Shown in pieces: positions 42,545-51,212 of a stretch of 64,000 nt of DNA. The notes below the pieces were generated by a model that was not told the origin of the DNA, made no database searches, and saw only the letters and a program-made list of their open reading frames with translations. How positions within the stretch are numbered: the first letter of the stretch is position 1; each line of letters opens with the position of its first letter. A program made the position numbers and the translations under genes. Origin of the DNA: Paenibacillus_AA sp045062745 (GTDB lineage Bacteria; Bacillota; Bacilli; Paenibacillales; NBRC-103111); NCBI RefSeq assembly GCF_045062745.1, contig NZ_JBJGED010000010.1, forward strand, positions 124,001 through 188,000, written 5' to 3'.

Positions 42545-43510
42545 ATGGCAGTGAGAGTCGGATTTATAGGTGTAGGCGGGATGGCCGAGCATCATATGAA
42601 AACGCTTCAGAAGGTGGAGCACGTACAGATCACCTCGGTGTACGACATTAATCAAGCAAGAGCGGCAGAAGTCGCCAAACAGTTCGGCGCCGTCTCCTAT
42701 GCCGGCGCGGAGGAGCTGCTGCAGTCCGGGCAAGTCGACGCCTTGTTCGTCTGTACGCCTCCGTTCGCCCGGACCGGGATCGAAGCCGAGGCGGCTCGTC
42801 TAGGCATTCACGTGCTATCCGAGAAACCGGTAGGCCTGGATATGGAGCAAGTGCGCGAAACGGAGCGGGCGCTCGCGGATTCGGGCGTCATCCATTCGTC
42901 CGGCTACTGCTTGCGCTACATGGATATCGTCGCCAAGGCGAAGGCGTATCTGGCCGACAAGGACATCGCCATGGTGATGGCGTACCGGTTCGGCGGCATG
43001 CCGGCGCCGCGCTGGTGGAGAATGCTCGAGCAGTCGGGCGGCCAGCTCGTCGAGCAATCGACGCACCAGCTGGACCTGATCCGCTATCTGGCGGGCGAGT
43101 TCCAGGAGGTGCAGGCGATCCATGCCCAGCGGCATGTACTCGAGATCGATCCGGAGGCGACCGCATATGATGTCGGGACCGTGTCCTTCGTTTTGAAGTC
43201 CGGCGCGGTGGGCAACATCACCAGTACGTCGCTGGCGAAGTATGTAGGCCGTGGGGCGGTTGAGTTCTACGGGCACAACTTCTTCCTGTCGATCGAAGGG
43301 ACGACCTTGCGGATCAAGGACGATCACCAGGACACGACCGAGAAATCCGCCACGGAGTATTACCTGGAGCAAGACAAGGCGTTTATCGAGGCGATCCGGA
43401 CGGGACGCCGGGAGCTCGTGCTGGGCGATTACTCGGAGGCCGCGGCTACGCTGGAGGTTACGCTCGCGGCGAACGAATCGGCGGCTGCCGGCACGCGTGT
43501 ACAGATCTAG
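42545..43510 (+). CDS. Gfo/Idh/MocA-family sugar oxidoreductase
   Basis: A 321-residue NAD(P)-dependent dehydrogenase. Rossmann start VGFIGVGGMAEHHMKTL, then SEKPVGLDMEQV with the catalytic Lys of the EKP motif, SSGYCLRYMD, and the GGQLVEQSTHQLDLIRYLAG segment with the catalytic His. ATG 42545 follows GGAGGCG. The isomerase gene follows 21 bp later. Likely acts on a sugar or inositol-like polyol; exact substrate unknown. Confidence 0.92.
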   Translation: MAVRVGFIGVGGMAEHHMKTLQKVEHVQITSVYDINQARAAEVAKQFGAVSYAGAEELLQSGQVDALFVCTPPFARTGIEAEAARLGIHVLSEKPVGLDMEQVRETERALADSGVIHSSGYCLRYMDIVAKAKAYLADKDIAMVMAYRFGGMPAPRWWRMLEQSGGQLVEQSTHQLDLIRYLAGEFQEVQAIHAQRHVLEIDPEATAYDVGTVSFVLKSGAVGNITSTSLAKYVGRGAVEFYGHNFFLSIEGTTLRIKDDHQDTTEKSATEYYLEQDKAFIEAIRTGRRELVLGDYSEAAATLEVTLAANESAAAGTRVQI

Positions 43511-43531
43511 AGCGAGAGGAGCGAGAAACGG

Positions 43532-44356
43532 ATGTTGAAAAGTCTCAATCAATGGTGCTTCCCGGCGGGTATGCCGCTCGAGGAAGTGATGTCGGTGAGC
43601 AGCCGTGCCGGCTTCGAGGCGATCGAGCTGAACCTGTACGCCCCGGACGGGGTAGGGTTCACGCTGGATACGACTGCCGCGGAAGCGGAAGCGATCGGGC
43701 GGCTCGCACGCAACTATGGCCTGCAGCTGCGAAGCTTGTCCACGGGCCTGATGGGCCGCAACCCGCTGTCCTCTCCAGATGCCTCGGTCCGGGAGCAGGG
43801 TCGCCGCGTCGTTCTCAAGCAGCTGGAACTGGCGCAGTTGCTAGGTATCGACACGGTGCTGGTCGTCCCCGGTGTCGTCAATGCGGAGACTTCGTACGAC
43901 CAGTGCTATGAGCGCAGCCAGCGGGAGCTGGTGACCTTGGCCGGGGAAGCAGAGAAACGGGGCGTTCGGATCGGCGTCGAGAACGTGTGGAACAAGTTCC
44001 TGCTGTCGCCGCTGGAGATGGCCCGCTACCTGGACGAGATCGGCTCGCCGAACGTTCGCGCGTATTTCGATGTGGGCAACGTGCTGCTGTTCGGCTTCCC
44101 GGAGCACTGGATCCGAATTCTGGGCGAGCGCATCGTGAAGGTGCATGTCAAGGATTTCAAGACGGCCGTCGGCAACGGAGGCGGCTTCGTCCCGCTGCTC
44201 GCGGGCGATGTGAACTGGGCCGCCGTTCGGACCGCGCTGCAGGACATCGGCTACGCGGACACGCTGACCGCGGAAGTGAGCCCCTACGCGGGCGATCCGC
44301 ACCAGTGCGCGTACGATACGTCGAATCAGCTCGACGTCATTATCGGGCGGAAGTAG
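43532..44356 (+). CDS. Sugar phosphate isomerase/epimerase (xylose-isomerase-like TIM barrel)
   Basis: A 274-residue AP-endonuclease-2-fold protein. Metal ligands appear at VGVENVWNKF (as RIGVENVWN), RAYFDVGNVL, VKVHVKDFK and TAEVSPY. This family includes IolE/IolI and tagatose-epimerase-like enzymes; with the Gfo/Idh/MocA gene upstream it probably handles a keto-sugar or inositol derivative. ATG 43532 follows GAGAGGAG. A strong terminator follows. Confidence 0.9.
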   Translation: MLKSLNQWCFPAGMPLEEVMSVSSRAGFEAIELNLYAPDGVGFTLDTTAAEAEAIGRLARNYGLQLRSLSTGLMGRNPLSSPDASVREQGRRVVLKQLELAQLLGIDTVLVVPGVVNAETSYDQCYERSQRELVTLAGEAEKRGVRIGVENVWNKFLLSPLEMARYLDEIGSPNVRAYFDVGNVLLFGFPEHWIRILGERIVKVHVKDFKTAVGNGGGFVPLLAGDVNWAAVRTALQDIGYADTLTAEVSPYAGDPHQCAYDTSNQLDVIIGRK

Positions 44357-44361
44357 TTTGC

Positions 44362-44390
44362 GGGGGGCCATATGGGCCCCCTTTTTTTAC
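44362..44390 (+). terminator. Terminator of the AraC/oxidoreductase/isomerase unit
   Basis: GGGGGCC-ATAT-GGGCCCCC followed by seven T. Confidence 0.9.
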
Positions 44391-44401
44391 TCCGGTTAAA
44401 C

Positions 44402-44895
44402 GCTCCTCATGTCCGACGCTCCGCCCAGTAACAAGATTTTTTCGGCCTAATTCCACCTCGTGCCGCCACTCCGCGCAGTAAGACGATTATTCCGGCTTAA
44501 TTCCACCTCGTGCCACCACTCCGCGCAGTAACACGATTATTCCGGCTTAATCGCGCCTCATGCCCGCTGCTCCGCGCAGTAAGACGATTATTCCGGCTTA
44601 ATTCGACCTCATGCCCGCCACTCCGCGCAGTAACACGATTTTTCCGGCTTAATCGCGCCTCATGCCCGCTGCTCCGCCCAGTAACACGATTATTCCGGCT
44701 TAATTCGACCACATGCCCGCCACTCCGCGCGGTAACACGATTATTCCGGCTTAATTCGACCTCATGCCCGCCACTCCGCGCAGTAAAGCGATTTTTCAGC
44801 TTAATTCGACCTCATGCCCGCCACTCCGCGCAGTAACGCGATTATTCCGGCTTAATTCGACCTCATGCCCGCCACTCCGCGCAGTAACGCGATTT
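44402..44895. repeat. 51-bp tandem repeat array C (10 units)
   Basis: CAGTAA recurs at 44426, 44476, 44526, 44577, 44628, 44679, 44730 (CGGTAA), 44781, 44831 and 44882, a 50-51 bp period. The unit is CGCGCAGTAACACGATTATT, CCGGCTTAATTCGACC, TCATGCCCGCCACTC. Because 51 is a multiple of three, both strands show long open frames made of 17-residue repeats; they have no ribosome site and are not called as genes. No other feature is visible up to the hisC promoter. Confidence 0.93.
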
Positions 44896-45055
44896 AACTT
44901 CACCCTGCCTTAGGCTCGATTTCAAGCGCAGCAATGATGTCCCAATATCATGTATGTACGTCACGAATTAACGCTTTACTACATTAATGCTTTATAGTAT
45001 TATTGCAATGAAGGAACCTTGTCAAAATGTCTATATGTTAGGAGGAACGCATTCC

Positions 45056-46162
45056 ATGTCCAACAACCGAACTACCGGAGTTCGCGCACGCAGAGCGTTA
45101 AGCAAGCTAGAGCCGTACTCGCCCGGTAAGCCGATCTGGGAGGTACAGCGGGAGCTGGGGCTAACCGAGGTCATCAAGCTCGCCTCCAACGAAAATGCAC
45201 TCGGGCCTTCTCCACGGGCTATCGAGGCTGTCGCCGCAGCATTGCCCGAGATGCACCGCTACCCCGATGCGCAGGCGCATGACCTGAAGGGCGCTCTGGC
45301 CGCCAAGCTGCAGGTCGATCCCGGCCAAATTATCGTGACGAACGGCGGCGATGAGCTCATTACGCTGCTGTCGGAATCATACCTGGAGCCGGGGGATGAA
45401 GTGGTCGTGCCGGACCCCTCCTTCTCCGAATACATTTTCGGCGCGCATCTGATGGACGCAGTGATTGTCAAGGTGCCGATGGAGGAGCGGTTCCGCTATT
45501 ATTGGCGAGCCATCGCCGAGGCGGTCACCGAGCGGACGAAGCTCGTGTACTTGTGCAGCCCGAACAACCCGACGGGTACTTACATGCGGCGGGCCGAGCT
45601 TCAGCAGCTGCTGGACGCTCTTCCCCCGCATGTGCTGGTCATCATGGATTCGGCCTACTCGCACTTCGTGGATGCAGACGACTACTCCGACGGGCTCGAG
45701 TTCATACAGGCCGGCTATCCGGTGCTCATGCTGCAAACCTTCTCTAAGATCTACGGTCTCGCCGGCATCCGCGTCGGGTATGGGGTGGCGCAAGCGGAGT
45801 TGATTAACAACATCCAGCAGGTTAAGGAGCCGTTCAACGTCAACGCCTTGGCGCAGACGGCCGCCCTTGCCGCCCTCGAGGATGACGAGCACGTTCAGAG
45901 GTCTCGAGATTTGGTCGTACAGGAGCGGCTTCGGCTATATGCGGCATTCGATCGACTCGGCGTGCGCTACACGGAGAGCATGAGCAACTTCATCCTCCTC
46001 GAGCTCGGCCCGGATGCGGAACGCCTTTATAAGCGCCTGATGGAGGGTGGCGTCATTGTCCGCTACGGCCGAGGCTGGGGACTCCCTCATTGCATCCGAG
46101 TCTCCGTCGGCACACCCGCGGAGAATGATAAGTTCCTCTCTGTGCTGGAGTTGGTTTTGTGA
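45056..46162 (+). CDS. hisC: Histidinol-phosphate aminotransferase (HisC-like)
   Basis: A 368-residue class I/II PLP enzyme. Visible: KLASNENALGPSPRA, TNGGDELITLL, VVVPDPSFSEYIF, LCSPNNPTGTY, VIMDSAYSHFVD, LQTFSKIYGLAGIRVGYG (PLP Lys) and a C-terminal VRYGRGWGLPHCIRVSVGTPAEN. It converts imidazole-acetol phosphate to histidinol phosphate; some relatives use aromatic amino acids. The start is ATG 45056 behind TAGGAGGA; the frame upstream to 44987 is probably leader. No other his gene is adjacent, so this may be a paralogue. Confidence 0.9.
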   Translation: MSNNRTTGVRARRALSKLEPYSPGKPIWEVQRELGLTEVIKLASNENALGPSPRAIEAVAAALPEMHRYPDAQAHDLKGALAAKLQVDPGQIIVTNGGDELITLLSESYLEPGDEVVVPDPSFSEYIFGAHLMDAVIVKVPMEERFRYYWRAIAEAVTERTKLVYLCSPNNPTGTYMRRAELQQLLDALPPHVLVIMDSAYSHFVDADDYSDGLEFIQAGYPVLMLQTFSKIYGLAGIRVGYGVAQAELINNIQQVKEPFNVNALAQTAALAALEDDEHVQRSRDLVVQERLRLYAAFDRLGVRYTESMSNFILLELGPDAERLYKRLMEGGVIVRYGRGWGLPHCIRVSVGTPAENDKFLSVLELVL

Positions 46163-46189
46163 TGCTCCAAAAACCGCCGGAATCTCGAG

Positions 46190-46547
46190 GGGATGCATAG
46201 TGGCGGTCGCGGTGCTGTAGAGTAAAAAATTTACTTTGGAGCGCGGATAGTGGCGGTCGCGGGTGCTGTAGAGTAAAAAATCTACTTTGGAGCGTGAGTA
46301 GTGGCGGTTTCGGGTGCTGTAGAGTAAAAAAACTACTTTGGAGCGCGGATAGTGGCGGTTTCGGGTGCTGTAGAGTAAAAAAACTACTTTGGAGCGCGGA
46401 TAGTGGCGGTTTCGGAGCTGTAGAGTAAAAAATCTACTTTGGAGCACGGATAGTGGCGGTTTCGGGTACTGTAGAGTAAAAAATCTACTTTGGAGCGCGG
46501 ATAGTGGCGGTCGTGGGTGCTGTAGAGTAGAAAATCTACTTGGGAGG
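46190..46547. repeat. 51-bp tandem repeat array B (7 units)
   Basis: TGTAGAG recurs at 46216, 46267, 46318, 46369, 46419, 46470 and 46521, exactly 51 bp apart bar one 50. The unit is TGTAGAGTAAAAAATCTACT, TTGGAGCGCGGATAGTGGCG, GTTTCGGGTGC. GTAGA and TCTAC within it can form a small hairpin. It is the same family as array A and more homogeneous, hence probably younger. No gene lies between hisC and dgoD. Confidence 0.95.
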
Positions 46548-46579
46548 CGCAGGCAGGACGCAAGGTTTATAGGCGAAAT

Positions 46580-46610
46580 GATTAGGGCGGAGAAAGGCTC
46601 CGCCCTAATC
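46580..46610 (-). terminator. Terminator of dgoD
   Basis: GATTAGGGCGGAG and CTCCGCCCTAATC are perfectly complementary around a 5-base loop; the T tract on the minus side is short (ATTTC). Confidence 0.7.
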
Positions 46611-46629
46611 GAGGAGCTTCAAGAAAGAA

Positions 46630-47778
46630 CTACCACTCCGCCACTGTACCGTCCTCCTGGCGCCACACCGGGTTCTTCCAATCGTGCCCGATCTTGGCCA
46701 TCTCGCGCACCTTGGCCTCGTTGACCTCGATGCCGAGGCCAGGCCCGTTCAAGTTGGCGACGAAGCCGTCCTTGTACGCGAACACGGTAGGATCCTGCAA
46801 ATAATCGAGCAGGTCGCTGCCCTGATTGTAATGGATGCCGAGGCTCTGCTCCTGAATAAACGCATTAGGAGAGCAGATGTCCACCTGCAGGCAGGAGGCG
46901 AGGGCGATCGGCCCGAGTGGACAATGCGGGGCGAGTGCGACGTCGTAAGCTTCGGCCATCGCCGCAATCTTCCGCGTCTCGAGAATGCCCCCGGCATGGG
47001 ACAAGTCGGGCTGGATGATGTCTACGTAGCCCCCGGCGAGCAAGTCCTTGAAGCCCCAACGCGTATACATCCGTTCGCCGGTCGCTATAGGGCATGACGT
47101 GTGGCGGGCGATCTCGCGCAGCGCCTCGTTGTTCTCGGGGAGCACGGGCTCCTCGATGAACATCGGGCGGTACGGCTCGAGCTCCTTCGCCAGAATCTTC
47201 GCCATCGACTTATGTACGCGGCCATGGAAGTCAATCCCGATGCCCACATCGGCGCCGACCGCTTCGCGCACGGCGGCGATGCGGGCGATGGCCGCATCGA
47301 CCTTGCTATGCGAGTCGATGTAGTGCAATTCCTCGGTCGCGTTCATCTTGACCGCGGTGAACCCGGCGGCGACTTGCCGGCGCGCCGCTTCCCCCACATC
47401 GCTCGGCCGGTCCCCGCCGATCCAGCAATACACGCGCGTCCGGTCGCGGCACGCGCCGCCGAGCAGATCGTATACGGGCGCGCCGTAAAACTTGCCCTTG
47501 ATGTCCCACAGCGCCTGCTCGATCCCCGAGATGGCGCTGGACAAGATCGGCCCCCCGCGGTAGAAGCCGCCGCGGTACAGCACCTGGAACAGATCCTCGA
47601 TGCGCATCGGATCGGCGCCAAGAATGTAGGGGCTCATCTCCTCCACCGCCGCACGGACGGTGTCGGCTTTGCCCTCGATGACCGGTTCCCCCCAGCCGAC
47701 GAGGCCTTCGTCGGTCTCGACCTTCAGGAACAGCCAGCGAGGCGGAACTTTGAACAGCTCGAGCTTCGTGATTTTCAC
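46630..47778 (-). CDS. dgoD: D-galactonate dehydratase (enolase superfamily)
   Basis: A 382-residue enolase-superfamily dehydratase that turns D-galactonate into 2-keto-3-deoxygalactonate. Metal ligands: Asp in GIDFHGR, Glu in FIEEPVLPEN and Glu in ATGERMYTRW. Acid/base His residues are in DFHGRVH and APHCPLGP. The DgoD-typical start (MKITKLELFKVPPRWLFLKVETDEGLVGWGEP) and length (382) match E. coli DgoD. GTG 47778 follows AAGGGAGAG. It ends an operon-like run with an ABC importer upstream. Confidence 0.93.
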   Translation of the reverse strand: MKITKLELFKVPPRWLFLKVETDEGLVGWGEPVIEGKADTVRAAVEEMSPYILGADPMRIEDLFQVLYRGGFYRGGPILSSAISGIEQALWDIKGKFYGAPVYDLLGGACRDRTRVYCWIGGDRPSDVGEAARRQVAAGFTAVKMNATEELHYIDSHSKVDAAIARIAAVREAVGADVGIGIDFHGRVHKSMAKILAKELEPYRPMFIEEPVLPENNEALREIARHTSCPIATGERMYTRWGFKDLLAGGYVDIIQPDLSHAGGILETRKIAAMAEAYDVALAPHCPLGPIALASCLQVDICSPNAFIQEQSLGIHYNQGSDLLDYLQDPTVFAYKDGFVANLNGPGLGIEVNEAKVREMAKIGHDWKNPVWRQEDGTVAEW

Positions 47779-47889
47779 GACTCAACTCTCCCTTCGAATG
47801 GACAAGGCTTCTTCCATGATAGCACAGTTTTTACGCATTCAACCCTGTCCGGGAGGAAAAATCCCCCAATCGTCCCTGCGCCTATCCCA

Positions 47890-48726
47890 TTAGCCTTTGA
47901 CCGCACCCGCCGCCAATCCGCTTATGACGTACCGTTGGGCGAGCAGGGCGATGATAAGCACGGGCAGCGTAATAATGCAGGCCGCGGCCATAAGCGCACC
48001 CCAATTGATCTCGGAGTACGACATGAAGTTGAACACCGCGATCGGAAGCGTCTTCGTCTTCTCTCCGGCGAGGATAATCGAGAACATGAAGTTGTTCCAG
48101 GAGAAAATAAACGACAGCAGCGACGAAGTAATGACCCCGGGTCCCGAGATCGGGAGGATGATGCGCAGAAACACCTGATGGTGCGTACAGCCGTCGATCA
48201 GCCCGGCTTCCTCGATCTCGGTCGGAAGCGCCTCGAAGAACGAGATCATGATCCAGATGATAAACGGCAGCCCGACGAGCATATGGCTCAGGATGAGCGC
48301 CGTGTACGTATCGACCAGATTGACCTTCGAGAACAGGATGAACCAGGGAATGAGGAACGTAATCCCCGGAATGATCCGCGCCACCAGAATGACGAGGCCG
48401 AGCTTGTGCAGATGATGCCGGGCGATCGCGTAAGCGGCCGGCAGCCCGAGCAAGAGCGAGAAGAACGTCGAGCCGAACGCCACGACGAAGCTGTTCCAGA
48501 TATATTTCAGGAAGTCGTATTCCCGGAAGACGCTCGTGTAATTATCCAGATTCGGCATGAAATTGAAAAACTGTCCCGTGGACATGATCTGCGCCTGGGT
48601 CTTGAAGGAGGCGAGCAGCATCCAAAGGAACGGAAACGCAAAAATAAGCAGCACGATTAAGGTGATTACAGCCAGCACTACCGTGTTCCGGCGCTGCCGA
48701 GCTTTCATGCTTTTCATGCCTTCCAC
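47890..48726 (-). CDS. ABC sugar permease, MalG-like (CUT1)
   Basis: A 278-residue permease with six membrane helices. The EAA loop reads EALPTEIEEAGLIDGCTHHQVFLRIILPISGPG, contacting the ATPase. Start GTG 48726 overlaps the stop region of the preceding permease gene and follows GGAGGTGGG. With the MalF-like subunit and the lipoprotein it forms a CUT1 importer; the ATPase (usually a shared MsmX/UgpC) is encoded elsewhere. Confidence 0.94.
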   Translation of the reverse strand: MEGMKSMKARQRRNTVVLAVITLIVLLIFAFPFLWMLLASFKTQAQIMSTGQFFNFMPNLDNYTSVFREYDFLKYIWNSFVVAFGSTFFSLLLGLPAAYAIARHHLHKLGLVILVARIIPGITFLIPWFILFSKVNLVDTYTALILSHMLVGLPFIIWIMISFFEALPTEIEEAGLIDGCTHHQVFLRIILPISGPGVITSSLLSFIFSWNNFMFSIILAGEKTKTLPIAVFNFMSYSEINWGALMAAACIITLPVLIIALLAQRYVISGLAAGAVKG

Positions 48727-48727
48727 G

Positions 48728-49606
48728 TCAGCCCACCTCCAGTCGTTTGCGCATCCAGATCATGAACAGGGTCAGCGCCATGACGAGTAAGAAGAACAAC
48801 ACGAGCAGCGACGAAGCCATCCCCAGCTTGAAATATTGGAAGCCGAGCACGTACCCGTACAAATTTAGCGTCTCCGAAGCGAAGTTCGGTCCGCCTTGTG
48901 TCGTCGCGTAGATGATGTCGAACGTCTTCAGCACGTCGATGAGCCGAAGCATAGCCGCCACGAGAATGGTCGGACGCAGGAGCGGGAGCGTGATCGAAGC
49001 GAACTTGCGCCAAGGCGTAGCTCCGTCGACATCCGCGGCTTCATACGGATCGTTCGGCAATGTAGCCATGCCGGCCATGACGATCAACGCGATCATAGGC
49101 GTCCACTCCCACACGTCGACGATGATGAGCGAGGGCAGCACCTGACTTTCGGAGGCGAGCCAGAGAAGAGGCTTGAAGCCAAGCGATTTCAGAAACTGAT
49201 TCGCCACCCCGATCGTCGGCTCGTAGATCAGCATCCACACGAGCCCCATCGCGACCGGCGTCGCTACCATGGGGAGGAGGAAGACGGTCTTCGTGAGGTT
49301 TTTGCCGCGAAATTCCCGGGAGAGCAGCACGGCGATGGCGATGCCGAGCACGACTTCCACGATCAGTGCGACGAACGTGAAGTAAAAGGTCGACCCCGTC
49401 GCATGCCAAAACCGGCTGTCCTGGAACAAAGCTTTGTAGTTGGCGAGCCCCACCCAAGCCGGCGGAGTCGTGGCCGACATGCTCCATTCGAAGAAGCTGA
49501 TGCGGACGGTATAAATGATCGGGAACACCATCATGAGGAGCACGAACAAGACCGCAGGAAGCGTATAGATCCACTTCAGGTTCCGGTCAAACCAACTGAA
49601 TTGCAA
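48728..49606 (-). CDS. ABC sugar permease, MalF-like (CUT1)
   Basis: A 292-residue six-helix permease. First helix WIYTLPAVLFVLLMMVFPIIYTVRISF; EAA loop AGMATLPNDPYEAADVDGATPWRKFASITLPLLRPT. TTG 49606 is the only start near a ribosome site (AGGTGAGG). Coupled to the MalG-like gene downstream. Likely takes up galactonate, galactoside or a related sugar acid because dgoD follows. Confidence 0.93.
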   Translation of the reverse strand: MQFSWFDRNLKWIYTLPAVLFVLLMMVFPIIYTVRISFFEWSMSATTPPAWVGLANYKALFQDSRFWHATGSTFYFTFVALIVEVVLGIAIAVLLSREFRGKNLTKTVFLLPMVATPVAMGLVWMLIYEPTIGVANQFLKSLGFKPLLWLASESQVLPSLIIVDVWEWTPMIALIVMAGMATLPNDPYEAADVDGATPWRKFASITLPLLRPTILVAAMLRLIDVLKTFDIIYATTQGGPNFASETLNLYGYVLGFQYFKLGMASSLLVLFFLLVMALTLFMIWMRKRLEVG

Positions 49607-49727
49607 GAAGCCTCACCTGCCTCCTAGTAGAGTAGGACCGCCCCAAGAGCCGGACCGCACGCCGGACGTGCCGGATGTGCCGGACAACCCGGATAATCAG
49701 GATCTTAGGGCGGAACGAAACGCAAGA

Positions 49728-51053
49728 TTACTTGCCTTTATCCTTGTCCATAATCGCTTGCAGCGCGGCATTCGCCTTATCTGCCGTAGCCTGGATGTTC
49801 GTCTCGCCGGACATGACCTTTTGCACAATCTCCCCTACCGCGTCGCGGGCTTCGCCTACGCTGATGACGGTCGGACGGTCGTGGTCGACCCCGCCCTTGG
49901 AGCTTTCGACGATAACCGGCACGAGCTCGGCCGGGAAGCCTTGCTTTCCCTCCGGCTTGTCCCACACGGAAGCGCGTGCGCCCGGGTTGCCCTTGGCCTG
50001 AGTCTTCAAGACGATATCCTTGCTGGTGGCCCACTTGATGAACTCCCACACGGCATCCTTGTTAGCGGACTTGGCATTCATAGAGAGGCCCCAGGACGTG
50101 ATGTTGTAAGGCTTGGACCCCGCCTTGCCCGCAGGGAATACGGCGAAGCCTACTTTGTCCGCGACCGTCGACTTGGTGGGGTCGGTGGCGTTCGCATAGA
50201 TCGAGTTCGCGTCGGTGTAGAACGCTACTTTCCCTTGGGCAAAAATGCCGATCGCCTGCGGCCACGACATGTTCAGCACCCCGGGTGGGCCGTAGTCGCG
50301 CAGCAGTGTGCCATATGTGGTGAACGCCTTGACCGCTTCCGGCGTATTGATCGTCGCCTTGTCCCCGGAGGTGAAGTCGGCGCCTTCCGAATACAGGAAC
50401 GACGATACCTGCGTCACGAGAGGCGAGCGTTGGCCGCGGGCGACGAAGCCATACAGCTCTTTTTTCGGATCGTGCAGCTTTTTGACCGCGGCGACGAGCT
50501 CGTCGAGCGTTTTGGGCACGGCGATGTTGGCCTGCTGCAGCAAATCTTTACGGTAGTACAAAATCTCCTGCTCGGTAATAATCGGGATGCCGGCCAGCTT
50601 GCCGTCCACGGTCGTGGACCCGACAGCCGACTTGGAGAAATCGGCGAAATCATAGCTCGCATCCTTATTCACATAATCGTCGAGCGGGGCCACCCAGCCG
50701 TTCTTGAAGAACAGCTTGCCCTCTTGAAGCGGGCGGTACATAAAGACGTCCGGCGTAGCAGAGCCCGATGTGAACTGTACGGTCAGCTTTTGGGTCAATT
50801 GGTCCTCGAAGAAGCTCTCTACCTTGACCGACGCCCCGGTCGCCGCTTCGAACTCCGGCAGCAGCGGCTTGATCGCTTCCCCCCACGGGTGGTTGGCGGT
50901 GACGAGCGAGATCGTTTTGCCTTGGAACGGTTTGGCGCCTCCGGCCTGATTGCCTGCTCCCGGCGTCGGTTTATTGGCACAGCCTGCGAATGTCGCCGAA
51001 GCGAGTAGAATGGATACGGTGATCCCGATCCATTTGGATTTCATCACGTGCAT
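49728..51053 (-). CDS. Extracellular sugar-binding lipoprotein (CUT1)
   Basis: A 441-residue family-1 solute-binding lipoprotein: signal MHVMKSKWIGITVSILLASATFAGC with lipobox TFAGC, then a Gly-rich linker and the MalE-like fold (ISLVTANHPWGEAIKPLLPEFEAATGASVKVESF; VDGKLAGIPIITEQEILYYRKDLLQQANIAVPKTLDEL). ATG 51053 follows AGGAGGT. It precedes the two permease genes and is divergent from an AraC regulator, giving a complete uptake locus apart from the ATPase. Confidence 0.94.
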   Translation of the reverse strand: MHVMKSKWIGITVSILLASATFAGCANKPTPGAGNQAGGAKPFQGKTISLVTANHPWGEAIKPLLPEFEAATGASVKVESFFEDQLTQKLTVQFTSGSATPDVFMYRPLQEGKLFFKNGWVAPLDDYVNKDASYDFADFSKSAVGSTTVDGKLAGIPIITEQEILYYRKDLLQQANIAVPKTLDELVAAVKKLHDPKKELYGFVARGQRSPLVTQVSSFLYSEGADFTSGDKATINTPEAVKAFTTYGTLLRDYGPPGVLNMSWPQAIGIFAQGKVAFYTDANSIYANATDPTKSTVADKVGFAVFPAGKAGSKPYNITSWGLSMNAKSANKDAVWEFIKWATSKDIVLKTQAKGNPGARASVWDKPEGKQGFPAELVPVIVESSKGGVDHDRPTVISVGEARDAVGEIVQKVMSGETNIQATADKANAALQAIMDKDKGK

Positions 51054-51212
51054 GGTGGACCTCCTGAACAAGAATTGGATTCGCTTTTTTGCCTGAATGT
51101 CCTAACTTGGAGTTATAGTTCCCAGAGCCCTTCGCTCCGATGCATGTCCGGCTTTTTTGAGGTATGATTGAGAGAGTGAATGTTGCGTCCGAACAACAAG
51201 GGAGAACGTGCG

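Noticed and set aside
44497..44836. Proteins of 17-residue repeats on both strands of array C
   Set aside because: The open frames follow from a period divisible by three; no ribosome site, and both strands are open at once.
47101..48660. 519-residue plus-strand frame opposite dgoD and the permease
   Set aside because: Antisense shadow crossing two well-supported minus-strand genes; no family resemblance.
49625..49700. Short CCGGACGTG/CCGGATGTG repeat after the binding-protein gene
   Set aside because: Only two or three imperfect units; no evidence of an operator or terminator.
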